Counted from the first letter of the stretch, positions 21,201 to 34,093 are shown. The stretch is DNA of 64,000 bases from Rhabdornis inornatus (GCA_013397075.1 VWZS01010874.1:991522-1055521); one strand, 5' to 3'. The notes: generated from the sequence alone by a model not told the origin. Numbers and translations: made by a program.

Positions 21201-24200
21201 CTTTCATTTTATGTTACTGGCTATAAACCGGCCCAGCCTTCATAATTACACAAAGAGACAGAGCAGAGAGGGATAAACACGAGTGATGTGTGTCTCTGTT
21301 TGTAGAAAAGGGGGAGTACCAGAAAAACAACTAGGAAAAAATCCATTATGAAAATATTTTACATTCTGTCAGCTTTTGCCTTTGTCAGGGAAGAAGTAAA
21401 AAGGCAGGAGAGCATGATATTAAGATGCCACTACCTAATAATTTCTTGATAATTGCCCTTCAAGAGCAAATGACAATGAAATGAGTAAGGTAGAGCTTTC
21501 ACCCACTCTATCCTGATTTAGGCAGTATGCTTTGGTACACACTTCCTTTGAGTAAACAGTACCTATAGTTATACAGGATCTATTCTCCCATTGATGTGCC
21601 AGGGATTTATGTAGGTGAGCCCCATTAATGTTAATGGAAGTTATGTGTGTAATTCCCCTTTTTCAGCAATGAGAGAATAGACCTTTATGTTTCTAAGGTA
21701 ATTACAGCCTTAGCTCTGGCTAGGCTGTTCTCCCCACCCTCCCCCCTTTGATAACTTCCTTGCTTCCCTCCCCAGCATTGACTCTGGGAGAAAAAAAAGG
21801 GATAAATTCCTCCATTCAGAAAGGAAAATTGGAGAAATAGCTGAAAGGTGAAACAAATGTAACTAGATCCACTCATTGTGTGAAGGAAATGCAAATACAG
21901 GAAGCCAATCCACATCCGCTACCTTTGCTGTGCTTTTGGGGACAGATGTAGATTGATTTTCCTTAAATTGTGTATTCACTGGGTATTCACTGTTTTCTAG
22001 GCATGTAGGTTATTTAGAGAGAACAAGGGTGGGGGTTTTGGTACTTCATTGTTAAGCAGTTTTAGAAAAACTACACATTTTAATACTGCCAGACTTTTGC
22101 AGGAAAAGGTAAAGTGAATAGAGATTTTTGGAGAAGGAATTAATTGATTCACAAAACTGCTGTTATCATCTGAATCTGAGCTGGGGGATGGTGTATCCCA
22201 TGCAAGAGGTGAAACATTCTGGAGTTTTATAAGACCTCCTTTAGGAGGTTTCTTGGCCCTGGGTTCAAGGCCAGCAGGTTTCAGAGGGTGTGCTTTAGGG
22301 TCAAGCCCCACCAACACCCCTCCGAGATTTTAAACATTATGTTTATGTTCTGTTCCTGATTATGTGACAGATTATCTCTGAAAGCCATGTGCCAGCTTTT
22401 GTGCTAAACCTCCTCATTTCTAAAACACAGATACCAGTGTTTTCCATTTGGAGTAGGACAGTAGAAGTTTATCTCGTTGTTACACCCAGAGTGTGCAGAG
22501 AACACCTGTAATATTTAATTGCTTCATCTTTCTAGGCATATCTGACAATAAAATCATGGCAGTAATATTCTGCATCCTTCTGAGGAAATTAGGTTAGCTT
22601 TGCAACCCTGCTGCCTCTGTTTTGACCCTTGCCATTGCTGTCCAAAGCCCATAAGGGATGGGGGCAGTGGGGATGGGGGCAGTGAGGGTCCCTCGTACCT
22701 GGCTGGGGCTTGGGGAGGACCCTCGAGGCTCTGAGCTCGCTGATTCTCTGGCTGCTGGTCCTGGTGTGCCTTTCTTCCCCCAGCATAGTAGCTGGCATCA
22801 GCACAGCACAGCCCCTCCCTCCCAGCCTGTGTTTGCTGGCTGCTGACATCCGCAAAAAGAGGAACAAGGACATTTGTTGCACCCTGGAAATGTGCTGCCC
22901 TCCCCAGCTCTATTCTGAGATGCCAGAGGGATGTTTAGAGTGAGCAGCATCCTTTGAGTGCTGATGTAAACAGGTGTGAGTGTGGTTGTGACTTCCACCA
23001 ATGCCCCTCAAAAGCCTCGGATATAAATTCAAAAGCAAAAGCTGCAACTTTAGAAATTCCTGGAAGCTATGCAGCAGACAGCTCAAAGTTTATGGGTGCA
23101 CCAAGGGCAAGGAATGCCACTCAACTGCTCTCACTCCTTTTACATTTTTTCCCTTTTGTTCAAATTCTTTGCTTCATCTTTTTTTCCCCCATTTGGTACA
23201 GAATTCAAGGAGGACAGATGGGTGCCCATCAGGATCAGGCCCTCGTTTAGGAATCCTTCCATTTTACTAATCTCCTGCAAAAAGGAGTTGTATACTCTTG
23301 TGGTTCTCTGCCACCTGGCAGGGATCACAGAAAATATCCAACAGTTTCTTATAGGCTCACCCAGAGTTTAATACCCCTCCTGCCACATCAGGAAAAGAAA
23401 GGAGGAGTGGGTGGAAACTTTTTCAAAGTATCAAATCAGTCAAAATGCTGATTTATTTTCTTAAAAGCTTGGTGGAGATTAACCCCTGTGACATTTACAA
23501 CACTGGATTACAACATTAACTGGATTGAAATACCACTAGAGCTGTAAATGTGAGGGGGAGTGGAGGGAAATGATTGGAATGGGGAGAAAAAAAGTTTGAC
23601 ATATTCACCATGCACTCACCTCCCAATAGAGGAAGGAGTGGTTTTTGGAGGCTGCTTCTCTCCCTGGTATTTTTTTTTAAGTGCAGGAATACTGAGGGGA
23701 AAGCACAGATCCACACACACCAGCAGCAGATCATAAGCAAGGTTTCATCTGAAAGCTTTCTCTGAGCAGTCCAGTGAAAAACAAGAACCATTTGGTGCTC
23801 TGGAGCAGTCACTTTTCAATCCCCTTGAAAATAAATACTATTTTTTTACATTTCTAATGACCTTCTGTGGCTTCCAGGGACAGCCCTTGCTTTGAGGTAA
23901 GGTTTGTTTTCTGCTCTGACCCTGTGCAGTGCCAGAGAAGCTTGCAGAGCTGGGGGAGACACACTGGGGTCTGCAGCAGGATTTTTTGGGTTAGTTTGTC
24001 CAGTCTCTTCTGCTGCCTCGGTTCAGGCAACTTCAGGATTGTTCTATAATGAGGACTCATATGGATGACCCTGAAACAAGCCCTGCTCATCTTACTCATG
24101 TGAAAAATCAGTTCAGTTCAGCAGACAGAGACATGATTCACCTGCAGATGACTCAGAGACTGAGGTCTAGGTCTACAGAACTGATTCTAATTTTTTTTAT

Positions 24201-24539
24201 TAAAACTCCTCCAACATGCCACCTTCTCAACCAGCAGATGCTCTGTGCTTGCTGAGCAGCTCCTTCAGCACATCTTAGGGGCAGCACATAGAAACACTCA
24301 CCCAAACCCTGTCTCCCTGCAACCCTTTGAGTTCTTTCCTGCCTTTGCTTTCATTGCAAAGAAGTTATTTGAAACAGAAAAAAACATATGAAACATCCAA
24401 AATTATTAAAATATGTCTGTATACTTTAAAAAGACATATATTCTGGGAAAAGAAATGTTATCAGCCTTTTTAGTCTGCATTGAAGTTTTAACATTTCCCT
24501 TCATTTAACTTTTCAACTTCCAAGGAAATTTTTTTTAGC
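15297..24539. other. Intergenic, no gene seen
   Basis: I found no exon, RNA gene or clear mobile element. An (ACA)n run lies near 17323-17338, an imperfect direct repeat of CTTGTTTTCACAA at about 19430-19485, and the A/C-rich low-complexity block at 20552-20664. Open frames (for example 23069-23371, 22710-22943) match nothing I know and are likely chance. Confidence 0.5.
20552..20664. repeat. A/C-rich low-complexity block
   Basis: More than 100 bp consist almost only of A and C words (AAACAAAACC, CCAAACAAAAAC, CCCCCCAAAAAACCC). Read on the other strand it is the G/T-rich type also seen at 1801-1860 and 6150-6196. It is a degenerate purine/pyrimidine-asymmetric satellite-like tract with no gene content. 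Confidence 0.85.
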
Positions 24540-24800
24540 TTGATCATCTTCATTTCCATCAATTTTTAAGGTGCTTTTGTGGCCTCGCCTTGTTTCTGAG
24601 CTATACCTTACCGTAACATTTTCAGGCAGCTGATCCAGAAAATGCCATACCAGAGACAGAGTAATTTTATCACGATGAGAGCAGTGAATCAGGCACTCAA
24701 ATCAAAAAGGCACCTTGAGATAACTGAACAAGATTAAATTCTGATAGCTACCCTTTCTTAATTTGGCATTAAAATATACTTATATTTTTATATGAGTCTG
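24540..24800. promoter_or_regulatory. Candidate conserved non-coding element
   Basis: This is AT-rich, non-repetitive sequence with dense word content of the kind seen in vertebrate developmental enhancers: CAGCTG E-box, AATTTTATCACG, AGATTAAATTC and homeodomain-like TTAATTTGG. No open frame is convincing. Conservation is inferred from appearance only and must be tested by alignment. Confidence 0.3.
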
Positions 24801-25375
24801 GAAAATGCTAACAATGTTATTTGCAAACTTTAGATGCCCAGAAGTGCTTTAGAAGATGGGCAGGAGAATGCAGCACTTTTTGCTGTTCTCTCCAAATGGA
24901 TACTCCACATTTCTTAGGCGCTTTGTGTTCGGGGGTTGGTTTGTTTGTTTTACAGTAATTGTGCAAGAATCGTGTCTTTGTCTTACCTTCCAACTCTAAC
25001 CATGGGCCCCTGTTCTTTGAGCAGAAAATCTCTGCTGGTTTAGGAATCTAACATTTTATATGCCCTTTTTTCCCCTCTTGTACTGCAAAAGCTCATAATA
25101 AAGTACATCTGAGTAGTTGCTCTTTGGTGAAAGAATTGCTACTGTAGCTTCTTTTCTGTGTACATTGGTGTGCTATGGAAGCTTTTATTACTGGGTTTTT
25201 TGCATTCAACACCTTGAAACACTTCCATGAAAAGAGTCTCCTAAGTGTTTTGTCCTTGCCTAGAGCAGTATCTAATGAAAAACAATCATTATGAGCAAAT
25301 TCGGGGATGAAAATATACCCAATATATCCTACTGAAAAACTTGCATTCAGCAAGATTATAATAATACACGCAGAT

Positions 25376-25640
25376 TGTATATCTCTCTACTTTATCAGGC
25401 TGTGGGAGGCAAACTCCTTTGACCTATGAAGTTGATCTGTGAACTGTGTCAAAAACTTCAAAACCCCACGGTTGAGGTTTGTGCATTCTATTAGCATAAT
25501 TTACCACCCAAGCTGTAAATGTACATTTTGCACAATGGCGTGCTGAACAGATAGCATTTTACAACTTTCTAAGGGGGAGTGTTTATATCTAACATTTCTT
25601 GTGTACATTTGATTATAAGTTTGCCATAATAGCTGCCTTT
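25376..25640. promoter_or_regulatory. Candidate conserved non-coding element with TCF/nuclear-receptor-like sites
   Basis: The block contains CCTTTGACC (TCF/LEF or nuclear-receptor half-site type), ATTAGCATAATTT (POU/homeodomain type) and GCACAATGGC (SOX type) within about 200 bp. It is unique sequence without coding potential. The enhancer role is inferred from motif mix and position in the VAX1 desert. Confidence 0.3.
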
Positions 25641-26149
25641 TTTCCCTTTTCCCATCCTTCCCATCCTCCACCTCCGCCCCTGCCCCCACCCTGGTTGCTC
25701 TGTAAGTACCTAATAAAAAATGTCCTCTCTACCCCAGGTCCTGGATGCTTATTTGTGCCACACATTGGGCCAGCAGAATCTGCAAGGAAACTAACTTTGG
25801 TCTGGATTTACCCAGCTCCTCCCCAGGAGGACAGAAGATGGGATGTCAGACCCTTGGGTTGAATTTGGGTTCCTTCAGATCTCCGAAACAGAGTTCAGGC
25901 ATTGGAAACAACAAAACTGAAGAATGATCCAAACCTGAAGCAGCAATATAAGATGATCTTGGCTTTTTTTTTTTTTTTCTTTTTGGATGTGTGTCTGTGT
26001 GTAAAGGGTGTTTGTAGAGCTTACTTCATGGTTACTAAAGCTTTGTATGACCAATTCAGAATCAGCAAGATGATGTGTGCCATCCCCCCCCTCTGCCGTA
26101 ACCCCTCTGGCTACACCCTCCCCTCCCCTCCCTTTTTCTTTTTTTTTTT

Positions 26150-26159
26150 NNNNNNNNNN
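26150..26159. other. Assembly gap of 10 undetermined bases
   Basis: Ten n sit between a C/T-rich tract with a long poly-T run (from about 26113) and six further T. The homopolymer probably stopped sequencing or assembly; the real size is unknown. Confidence 0.95.
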
Positions 26160-26490
26160 TTTTTTAATTCCTGAAATTAAAATGTGTTGGAATGCTCAGT
26201 GCTGCTTTTCACTCTCTTTTCAATGGGCCCTTTAGTTTTTCACACCAAGGTGTCCTTTGGGGTGCCAGGTCAGGCTACCAAAACAGCTTCTAGGAGGGGA
26301 TTAGGACCAATTAACATCTTTGTACACAAAAGCCACTGGCAGCTGAACAGGCGGCCTGGTGGCCTGCTCGGGAGCTGCATTTTAAATAGGGGCCTTCTGT
26401 ACTTGAGCTCAAGTGGGAAGAGGCGGAGAAAGTTTTTATTTATAATTGAAAATGCTGCTCCTGGATAAAGTGTAATGAAAGGCAGAGTGG
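26160..26490. promoter_or_regulatory. Candidate conserved non-coding element
   Basis: Right after the gap comes a unique block with a CCAATTAAC homeodomain-type site, a GGCAGCTGAAC E-box and a TATTTATAATTG stretch. It has balanced composition unlike the neighbouring repeats. A 94-codon frame crosses it (26184-26468) but resembles no protein. Conservation is a guess from appearance. Confidence 0.3.
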
Positions 26491-27769
26491 TGTTCAAAAG
26501 TATCTAACAAATACCGTTTGAATATTGGCCTTTATTGTATGATTTCCATCAAGGATAGCATAACAATATAGTCATTTCTCCTACATATTGAGATGAAGTG
26601 ATTTTTCGTGTAGAGGAAAACAGCTTCATCCACACATAGCATTGGCCCTTCTGGTTTTCATTTTGTGTTTTAAATTCAGCTTTATCTTGAAGATGCCTGG
26701 TAGAATGGCTACTCAGGAGTGGATATATTTCCATAAATCTGTTTTTGAAGGGAATTCTGCCCTTCATTTACCTGATCCACCAAAGCTCAAGTCCATGGAA
26801 GAAACAAAAAAAAAAAGACAGAATTTAAGTATATGCATCAGGATGGAGGGGGAGGGAGTTCTACAGTGTTTCATATGAGTAAATTTGCATTTATAACCCT
26901 TTGTGCAAAGAGGGAAAAAATAAAGAGCTCCAAGACTGAAGTGCTGAATTCAGCTGAGTCAGACCCTTGGCAAAGGTAATGGCCTTAGCAGCTTGGCCCT
27001 GGGTGCTTTGCACCTGACTTAATATCTTTACTTCTGCTCTGCTTTGTTTTCAGTGCATATCACTTCTAAATCATCACTCCTGCAATCTGATCAGGCATTA
27101 AAGCAAAAGGAAAGGGAAAGAAATATATGGTGTGAGAATTACTATGGTACGAAACCTAGCAATTTACAAGGGCTTGTAAGTGGGAGTTGTGTGAACTCGC
27201 AGCGATGCCATGGCGCTTGTAATAAAACTGATTTCTGTGTTTTGAGGATGAGCTGCTTTCAAACACAATATTTCTAATCACTGCATGAGCATTCCTCCTC
27301 CCACTTTCATAACAGTAATAACAGGACACTTTTGTGTACTTTTATCACTCGGATAGAAAAGTAATTTCTAGGAGTTTTCTAACTGTGTATATGGTAGGGG
27401 AAAGACTGGTGACAGGAAATAACAGCACAAATGGAATAAGTTCACTGGGCAAGCAGGCACTGACATCCTGATTGATATGATTTCAAATGAAGGAATGGTA
27501 AGGTGGAGGGATGGTGCACAGAAGCTTTAGAGAGGCTTGCAACTGAGTGGCTGAAAGTAAATCAAAGGGAGATGAGAACTTCAGTCAGCCTGTGCTGGCT
27601 TGGCTGCACTGTTGCTCATGAAGGATGCAGTCTGCTAGAACAGCACTGGAGTAGTCATTTGCCACTGTTTTTACTCACGTATTTTTGGTAAGCAACAAAA
27701 ATATGGATTTCTCTCTGGGCTGACGTGAACAGAAAAACCCTAATCACGATCATTTTCAGCCTCCTGGTT
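26491..27769. other. Intergenic, no gene seen
   Basis: No exon, repeat element or RNA gene was recognised. The part 26930-27230 is unique and may belong to the same group of candidate regulatory blocks (it contains TTCAGCTGAGTCAG, an E-box next to an AP-1-like site). Confidence 0.4.
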
Positions 27770-28660
27770 TATACAAATAAAGAGAGATTCCACTTAGCAC
27801 GACGTTCTGCAGCAAACATTAATACACTCGCTATGTGTGGCTTTGCTCCTTCCTACCCCCTCTTTAGTTTCAGATACTGTATTGTATTTCTTCCGACATG
27901 TTGATTCTACCTAATGTTAAATGGTAATTGGCAGTAGTATAGGTGGGGAGAGAAACATTGTTATATTTTGTTCATTTTTCACACTTCAGCAGTTATTCCT
28001 TTCTCTCCACGGCTGTACGCTTATTAGTGTATGAAATGCAGGTGTGTGGGAAATGGCAAGCACACATTGACAGGTTATTTTGTTGGCCACTGCCTAATTA
28101 GTAGCATAGTGGATGCACCCTGCTAAGCTTTAGTGTGGTGCAGTAGAGCTGGTCTGTTCTAATTTCCTCACAGCTTTGATATTCAGCAAGAGATTGACGG
28201 TTAGCACAAAGAGCCAAAGCGCGACGGAGGCCTGCAGAAACAATGGCCCTTCTTGCTTGTAGACACCACAGATGTGAGAGAAAGCTGACTAAAAACAATT
28301 GGCCGACACTGTCTAATTGTCTCCAATGTCAGCATCATTAATGTTTTCCCATGTAAAAAGTAAAAGGCCAAGGTTGTATCCTCCCTTTATTTTGAGTCAC
28401 ATGATTATGTAACTTACTGAGATTCAGATTAAGTGTTAATTGTATTTGTGCAATAAAGAAACTGAAGCTACCTTGAATTTAATGAATATGTACTTAATTA
28501 ATTTTGACAGCCTTTATCTTTATTACCTATTGAATAATCACAATCAGAATTAATAACATTTATAGGCAATTAAAATTACAGCCTATTTAATGATAATATA
28601 TGTTTACATCTTTTGCTGAGATACAAATTATGAATACTTATTAGCAAAGAAGTTGTTTCC
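27770..28660. promoter_or_regulatory. Strong candidate developmental enhancer block
   Basis: Nearly 900 bp of unique sequence is dense with transcription-factor-like sites. They include TAATTA at 28095-28100, SOX-type AACAATGG at 28239-28246, a CAATTGG and TCTAATTG cluster at 28296-28320, CATCATTAATG at 28333-28343, AGATTAAGTG near 28427 and TTAATTAATTTTGAC near 28496. The block is free of simple repeats and of convincing open frames. This look is typical of deeply conserved forebrain enhancers near homeobox genes. VAX1 is the obvious candidate target. No alignment was made, so conservation is inferred. Confidence 0.5.
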
Positions 28661-31600
28661 CTGCCAGGAGGGTTTCTTGTCTGTGTTAACAGCAACAAAC
28701 AACAATAATCAGTTCAATGTGTAATAGTGCCTTTCACATCAGACAATCTCCCAAAGAACTGCACAAGGGCACATGAGAAAAGGCTTCATGGAATTTAAAG
28801 GTAATCACTAAATGGCAAAAATTGTAGTGTGCCTGGAACAAATGCTTCAAAATTACATGCAATAAGGCAAGGCCAACAACATTTGAGCAGTTTCAAAGCT
28901 TTATTTTCTCGCAGAAAAAATAATGAGAATAAAAAGGGTCCATTGAGGATGCAACATCAAGCTCCTTGCTGACCCAGTAATACCAGACCAAAGATTCAGT
29001 AGCTACGAAACAGAATATCTCCATTGGTACTAGCATGGCTAAAATCCTTTTGGCACTGGGATCTTACACAGAAATCCTAATTCCCTGGGACCGCAGAAGA
29101 AGCACAGACACAGCTCTAATTCTACCAGTGGCCACAAGAGTAGGCAGCTTGATATGAAATAGAATAAATCATACAAATAAAGATGCTTTGGAACATTGAG
29201 TCCTCTCTGCCACTGTCCAGGACTAGTAGGGGGTTTTGGCAAAATTGAAAGAAAAAAGAAACAGATTGTCCAAAGAAGGAAGGAGGTTCAGGCCTGGGGT
29301 TTGACAGGTATAACACAAACCACCAAAGGCACCAGAGAGAATCCAAGTAGTGCACACACCTGCACACACATGCTCACTGTATCAGTCTGAACGAGCCATT
29401 TTATTCTTTGGATGTTTGTTTTCTTAACACCTGTCCCTTGTCTTTGTCCCACCACACAGCCACTGTCCTCAGATAGCTGCACAACTTTCACCACATACCG
29501 GGATTTTGCATAACCCAGCTCAGGAGAAAAGTGGGTCTGATACCCATGAGAAACAAGCAGCTGCCTCCCTGGGCATGAACACATGGCAATGTGATAAGTC
29601 CCTGTGAAGCCCCATGAAGGATTCAAAAGATGCATGTCCACACTCTTGTGCTCAGAATGAGCTTTGCTTTGCTTTCCCAATCTGCCATCCCTCAAAACCC
29701 ACCTTGATTTTGCAAGGAGAAGCTTCTTTCTCACTTCTTGCCCCAAATCATCAGGCACAGCCACTTGGAAAATCTATGTCAGCAAAGTATTACTCAGTAC
29801 CTAAAATCTCAGTGCAGGAGAGAGCGGGGAGTGGGTGACAGCTGGGTGACACACATCTCAATCCCACTGCCCAATACATAGGCTGGTTTATACTAATTAA
29901 AACAAACCAGACCAAACCAAATAAAACCCCCAAAGCACCAAACTAGCAAGAGGCAACACAACCCTTGTGATATATTATTTGTTTTGAAAGTTATGGAGAA
30001 GCCCTAAAACTGCAATTATTTCTGTCTCAAGCCACAGTATACCTAAGAAATACCAAGAGCCACATCCAGTGTAGTGCAAACTTGGCCCATCAAGATGACC
30101 TAGCCCTGAGCAGAAAGGTTATAAGCCAGGCTGAGCCTTTTGACCCTGGGGACAGTGACTTATTCCGGGACTTCCTTTGTTTATCAGTATAGATTCAGCC
30201 TTTGTAACACCTTCTGGATGGTCAACCATCAGAAACCAGCACTGACTTCAAGGTAAGATTCTGCCAACAGCCTTCTTAGGCACAGGGAGACAATATATGA
30301 AATAACCAGTTACTGCTGGGCATGGACAGAACAAACAATACATCACTTTATAATAGCTACTGCGCATGAAATCATTATGTGATATTATAAAATCAATCTC
30401 TCTACATTGTTACGTTATTTGTTAAGCTGTGAAGTGCATAAACAGTAGTTTCACAACACTGCCTGCTGCATTCTCTTTATTCCAATGCAAGATCTGCCTC
30501 TTAAAGCCCATAATTAATCAACTTTATTACACTTAAGACATTGACTTCTCTTTTCCATCAGGCATAAGGTAGTGAATCATTCATCCTTTATGCAGCTGTG
30601 TGCTCTTACAGCATCTTTTAAAAAAAAAAAGTGTACTTGGTTGTATGTAAGATAATTGAGAGCTCAAAGCCAGGTTCCTTCCATCTAGGGTTGAACATTA
30701 ACCTTTCCTGAAAGGATGCAAGGAGGCTGTGCTACTCACAAAGCTACTCAGAAAGTGCAAACCAGGAGCAGATGCTGCCTGTAGTAGAAAGTGACCAGTG
30801 AGTCCAGGGTGTGTTTTTACTTCTGATGGAATGACAGCCAGAGGTGAGACCTTGGGGACAGTTCTACAACTGATTATATTCATGGATTTGGGGTTTTGTA
30901 CTCATTATAAAGGTGCTAGAGTTCAGTCCTAGCCAAGCAGTTAATTTTCGATTATTGGCTGCATGATGCTTTTCTCTACATACCTAACAGTGTAATGTAC
31001 TGCAGGGTGAGCATGCCCGAAAGCAAACACAGAGTGTCCAGAGGGGCTGAGGTTGTGCCCCTGCATCTGCAAGTGAATATAAAACTCCCATTAAATTGAT
31101 AAGCTTGTTGTAGTTGGAACTACAGCGATGAGAGTTGGAACTTGTCATACAACTGGCCCATGTGGGGGGATGTGCCTTGCTGACCAGCCATGGAACATTC
31201 CCAGTGCTCCCTGTGCAGCACAGCAAACATGGGTTAAGCAAGGCTTGCAGCACAGATGCACTGCTTAAAGCACAGCAGTGGGCACCAGCTCACTGAGGAG
31301 AGCTGCCCAGCATTGCTAGCCCAGGCACAATATTTGTTCTTGCTGCAGAAGACATTCCAATTATCCTTTTCCCAGATACCACCTACCTCGGAAGCCAGGA
31401 TTCCTTTAATTGTGGTTTACATTAGCAAATATGAGGTATCAGCTTGGTTTTCCTCAATTCATTTACTGGCAAAGGATAAACTCCAGGGCTTTGCAACTTC
31501 CAGGGCATTTTCTCTTCCTTGACTTGGCAGAGTAAGCAAGGTACTACTCAATGACTTGCTTGAAGTGAAATTCTGCTCTTATAAACTGCCCTTGCATTCC

Positions 31601-34052
31601 TCAGGGACATTCAGTGGCTGCACAACACACTCTGCTATAGCCACACCTGACAACAAAATGACAGATGGTGAGCACTTGGATAAAATGTGGTCATAAAAAA
31701 ACCCCACAGGTTTTGTCTGAAGTGTACATCTACAGGAAAAAGGTGCCTTTTAGTGCAGGACATTTCGAAGAAGTCTTTAGCAGTGTCTTCATCATCTGCT
31801 TTGGGAGGTTCTGATCTCTAGATGTTGCTGCAGGATACAGCAGCAACTAGGAGCTCCTATACCTGATGAATCCTAATATTCTCCTTAAAAGCCATTGGGA
31901 TCTTTGCAATGTACAGATTACACTGAATTTCCTACCAAAAGAACAAACTTTAAGCTATGTTTCAAAACCCAATCCTCCACAAGTACTCCCCTTACCTGTT
32001 TTCAGTGCTTATTTTATTTTTCCATTTGGTTTTCACCTGAATGCATTTTGTTTAATTTAATAAAAGGAAGTTTCAATAAATGGCCCACTTCATCCATTGC
32101 TATAGTACCCATCAGGGAGATCAATAAATGAAGCAAATCTCAGTAGAAATAAGGAGGCCAAGGAAAAAAAGTAGGTGAGTTTTGCAGTTTCATTCACTAG
32201 ATAAAGGTAGTCTGCAGTAATGTAATGTATGCAAGAACAACAGTATCGACTTGTAATCCATTATGAACCAAGGTGTTACCTTTGCTGCATGGTCTTGCTT
32301 TCATTTTTTAAGATTTCCCAGTGGCTTTTAGTACTTTACATCTTCATTAAGGATTTTAAAAGCAAAGATCCTTGCTTACATTTGAAATACTTTCCTGGTG
32401 CTGTGATGAAGCACAGCCACTTGCTAATGGATTTCTGAATGCCATTTTCATTATGATATTTTTATAACACCCCTCTCTTCCTCTATTATTATATTTGCTT
32501 TTGTAAAATGGTTGAGACAGCTCATCATGTACTTTAGGTCCCTTAAATATTGTTCCTGTTTACCATCATGGGAGATAGTTGGTACTTTATTCATATAAGA
32601 ATAAAGCCATATTCCAGTTTGTATTTGGCAGCTAAGTGAGTTTATGCAGAACTTACATTTATCCCTGGGATGGGTTAGGCCATCCTTCAGTATGAATCAG
32701 TAATGCAGTTAACTTTAAACTATATTCATGTAATATTGGCTGAGGCATTAGTCAATGCAGTCCTCATATTTGTAAGTGTCCAGGGTTCCACAATTCCATA
32801 ATTCCATAACAGTAAACTTGGCTGCATGAGATAAATGGTATTTAGGGCAGCTGGAGTATTGGGAACCTCACTGTGGTCTGTCTGTGAGAAAAAGGAGGAT
32901 GGAGCACTGCAGTGTCCCTGCCCACCTAGAGACACCTGAGGCAGCTCCTGCTCTGAGCTCTGAGTTGCTAAGACACAGTTATCTTAGTTAAGGCATTTTT
33001 GGCACATTCCCTGTCCCCAGGTAGGAATATCTCCCACTCAGACATCCCTGCTGGTTTACAGACATAAAGATGCCCTTCATTTAAACAATCAGACCACAAA
33101 CCTGACTCCAGTCCAGCAAGACTCCACCACCCCAAAAGCCTCTCCTGGGGCTGCTTTGCTCCAGCCCATTTAGGCATCCCTGCAGCTCAGGGGCTGAGGG
33201 CTGGGAGCCCAAACCTCCCTAATCCACACAATGGCCAGGAGCTGTGAACAACTCCTCCACTACTGCTGGCCCTGTTTGACTTCTTGGTGGCTCCTCCAAG
33301 GTGTCCACTAACTTGAAAACAGTGTCCTGACCCACTTCAAAACAAAGTGATGAGGCAATTGAGCTGGTTATAACACCAATACTCCAACAGCAGATTCTCT
33401 GTCACTGTCCTTTACTGCACTCATCCCTCTTGATTTAATTCCATGGGAGGTAAGACCTGACTTTTGTTTCTTGGATACAGTTCTCCAAGTTTATGTCAAC
33501 AGAGATGCACTTGTACTTTAATAAGAATAATCCAAAATGAACGTGGCTCCTGGCTGCCCAGGACACTGAGCAAACCTATGAAGAATAACTGCTGTATATA
33601 TTAGTAACGTTGAGTTAAGATACAGAGGCTTATTACAGAGCTTTTGCAATGTTTTTTTACAAGTGTTTTTCACTCATTTCTGCCCCAGTATGTCAAGCTG
33701 ACTTAGAGGCTCAGGATTTGCTCCAATGGGTAGAAGTCAAGGAAAGAAAAGCATTTCTTCAGATTGATGAGTGTTATATTCTGCCTTAATGCATCTTTTA
33801 GCTGACCTGTCAGAAATATTTCAGACCTATAGATCCTGAAAATCTTCTTTCAGTTCATCTGTGATATTTGTGCTGATAGCTTTCCTCTCTTGGACCAATG
33901 TTAACAATGTTTTATAGAATTCCTGCATAGTTAAAAGCAGATGCTACCCTTATTAGGGTGATGAATCCCACATGTTGAATGTGCCAAAGCAAGGACAAAA
34001 GGGCCAGAGTCATGAGCTCAAGGTCTGTTGACAGGCAAGAGGAAATAGAAAA
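28661..34052. other. Intergenic, no gene seen
   Basis: No exon or mobile element was recognised. There is an A/C-rich low-complexity patch at 29898-29942, a (CA)-rich patch near 29352-29376, a small tandem ATTCCATA at 32793-32808, and a candidate regulatory block at 30340-30560 listed separately. The 158-codon minus-strand frame at 29288-29764 has no recognised similarity. Confidence 0.5.
30340..30560. promoter_or_regulatory. Candidate conserved non-coding element
   Basis: The block is unique AT-rich sequence with ATTATGTGATATTATAAAATC, CATAATTAATCAAC and CTTTATTCC words, including TAATTAAT homeodomain-type cores. It has no coding potential. Function is inferred only from composition and location. 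Confidence 0.25.
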
Positions 34053-34093
34053 ATCAGTGCTATCATTAGAGGCAGTCTAATGATAGCACTGAT
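34053..34093. repeat. Perfect 18-bp inverted repeat (hairpin) with 5-nt loop
   Basis: The arm ATCAGTGCTATCATTAGA (34053-34070) is followed by loop GGCAG (34071-34075) and the exact reverse complement (34076-34093). Beyond one A-A mismatch two further pairs can form. An 18-bp perfect stem is very unlikely by chance in 64 kb. It is too short for a normal microRNA precursor and has no poly-T terminator. It could be a fold-back duplication made during replication (template switch), or the relic of a small DNA element with terminal inverted repeats. Confidence 0.9.

Noticed and set aside
29288..29764. 158-codon minus-strand frame
   Set aside because: Long for AT-rich DNA, but the translation matches no family and includes a CA-repeat-derived segment; no supporting context.
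34053..34093. MicroRNA precursor interpretation of the hairpin
   Set aside because: The stem is only 18 bp with a 5-nt loop; pre-miRNA hairpins are longer and usually imperfect.
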